Shown here in pieces: positions 38,863-38,891 of a stretch of DNA of 38,891 nucleotides (its first letter is position 1; every line of letters begins with the position of its first letter). The position numbers were made by a program, and so were the translations under genes. The stretch lies in contig JAJZXK010000024.1 in assembly GCA_021806565.1 (NCBI GenBank), positions 1 to 38,891 on the forward strand. The letters run 5' to 3'. The stretch is from Bacillota bacterium. GTDB lineage: Bacteria; Bacillota; Sulfobacillia; RBS10-35; JAJYVN01. A model generated the notes under the pieces. That model saw nothing but the letters and a program-made list of their open reading frames with translations, did not search any database and was not told the origin of the DNA.

Positions 38863-38891
38863 CTGTGTGGGTGTGGGTGTGGATGTGGGTA
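38863..38891 (+). repeat. G-rich simple repeat (GTGTGG-like) at window end
   Basis: The last 29 bases are a GT/GGG tract with a period near 6 (GTGTGG, one unit changed to GGATGT). It continues beyond the window. Meaning unknown; could be slippage-prone intergenic DNA or the start of a repetitive reading frame. Confidence 0.5.

Overview
The window is high-GC DNA from a motile bacterium. A near-complete flagellar locus fills positions 5239-33275, all on the minus strand, so it is transcribed from right to left. The gene order (flgB-flgC-fliE-F-G-H-I-J-K-flgD-flgE-fliL-fliM, then fliO-P-Q-R-flhB-flhA and a sigma-28 factor) is the Bacillota fla/che arrangement. No genes for the outer-membrane L ring or the P ring (flgH, flgI, flgA) are present. 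I infer a single-membrane, high-GC Bacillota lineage; a genus cannot be named from this sequence alone.

Layout by region. (a) 1-2413: a secreted multi-domain fibronectin-III protein running off the left edge. It is preceded by a chain of very small genes, several with membrane segments (2400-3458). (b) 3740-5215: a DUF1828-type protein and an Rpn-like PD-(D/E)XK nuclease. (c) 5239-33275: the flagellar genes in transcription order: motA, motB, flgB, flgC, fliE, fliF, fliG, fliH, fliI (frameshifted), fliJ, fliK, flgD, flgE, fliL, a fused fliM-fliN, a CRISPR-like array, fliO, fliP, fliQ, fliR, flhB, flhA, a sigma-28-like factor, flgM, flgK, flgL, two flagellins, a possible fliS-like chaperone, fliD, a GNAT acetyltransferase and two FlgF/FlgG-type rod/hook proteins. 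(d) 33516-37723: accessory genes, namely an unknown gene overlapping a ParB-like gene, a small hypothetical, a second Rpn-like nuclease paralogous to the one at 4274, and a macro-domain protein. (e) 37769-38891: tiny membrane-protein candidates, a membrane-protein candidate on the plus strand and a G-rich simple repeat.

How the genes work together. motA/motB encode the stator. flgBC, fliE and the two FlgF/G paralogs encode the rod. fliF, fliG and the FliM-FliN fusion encode the MS ring and switch. fliHIJ, fliOPQR and flhAB encode the export machine. fliK, flgD and flgE encode the hook and its length control. flgK, flgL, fliD and two flagellins encode the filament. The sigma factor and FlgM form the late-gene checkpoint.

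Most unusual points: a 36-bp-repeat CRISPR-like array without cas genes sits inside the flagellar operon, and its degenerate terminal repeat encodes the last codons of the FliM-FliN protein. FliM and FliN appear fused and lack the usual CheY-binding motif. fliI carries a frameshift at the GERGR motif. A perfect 45-bp tandem duplication doubles the flgK-flgL junction. A terminator-plus-motif element occurs five times, only in the flanks of the flagellar block.
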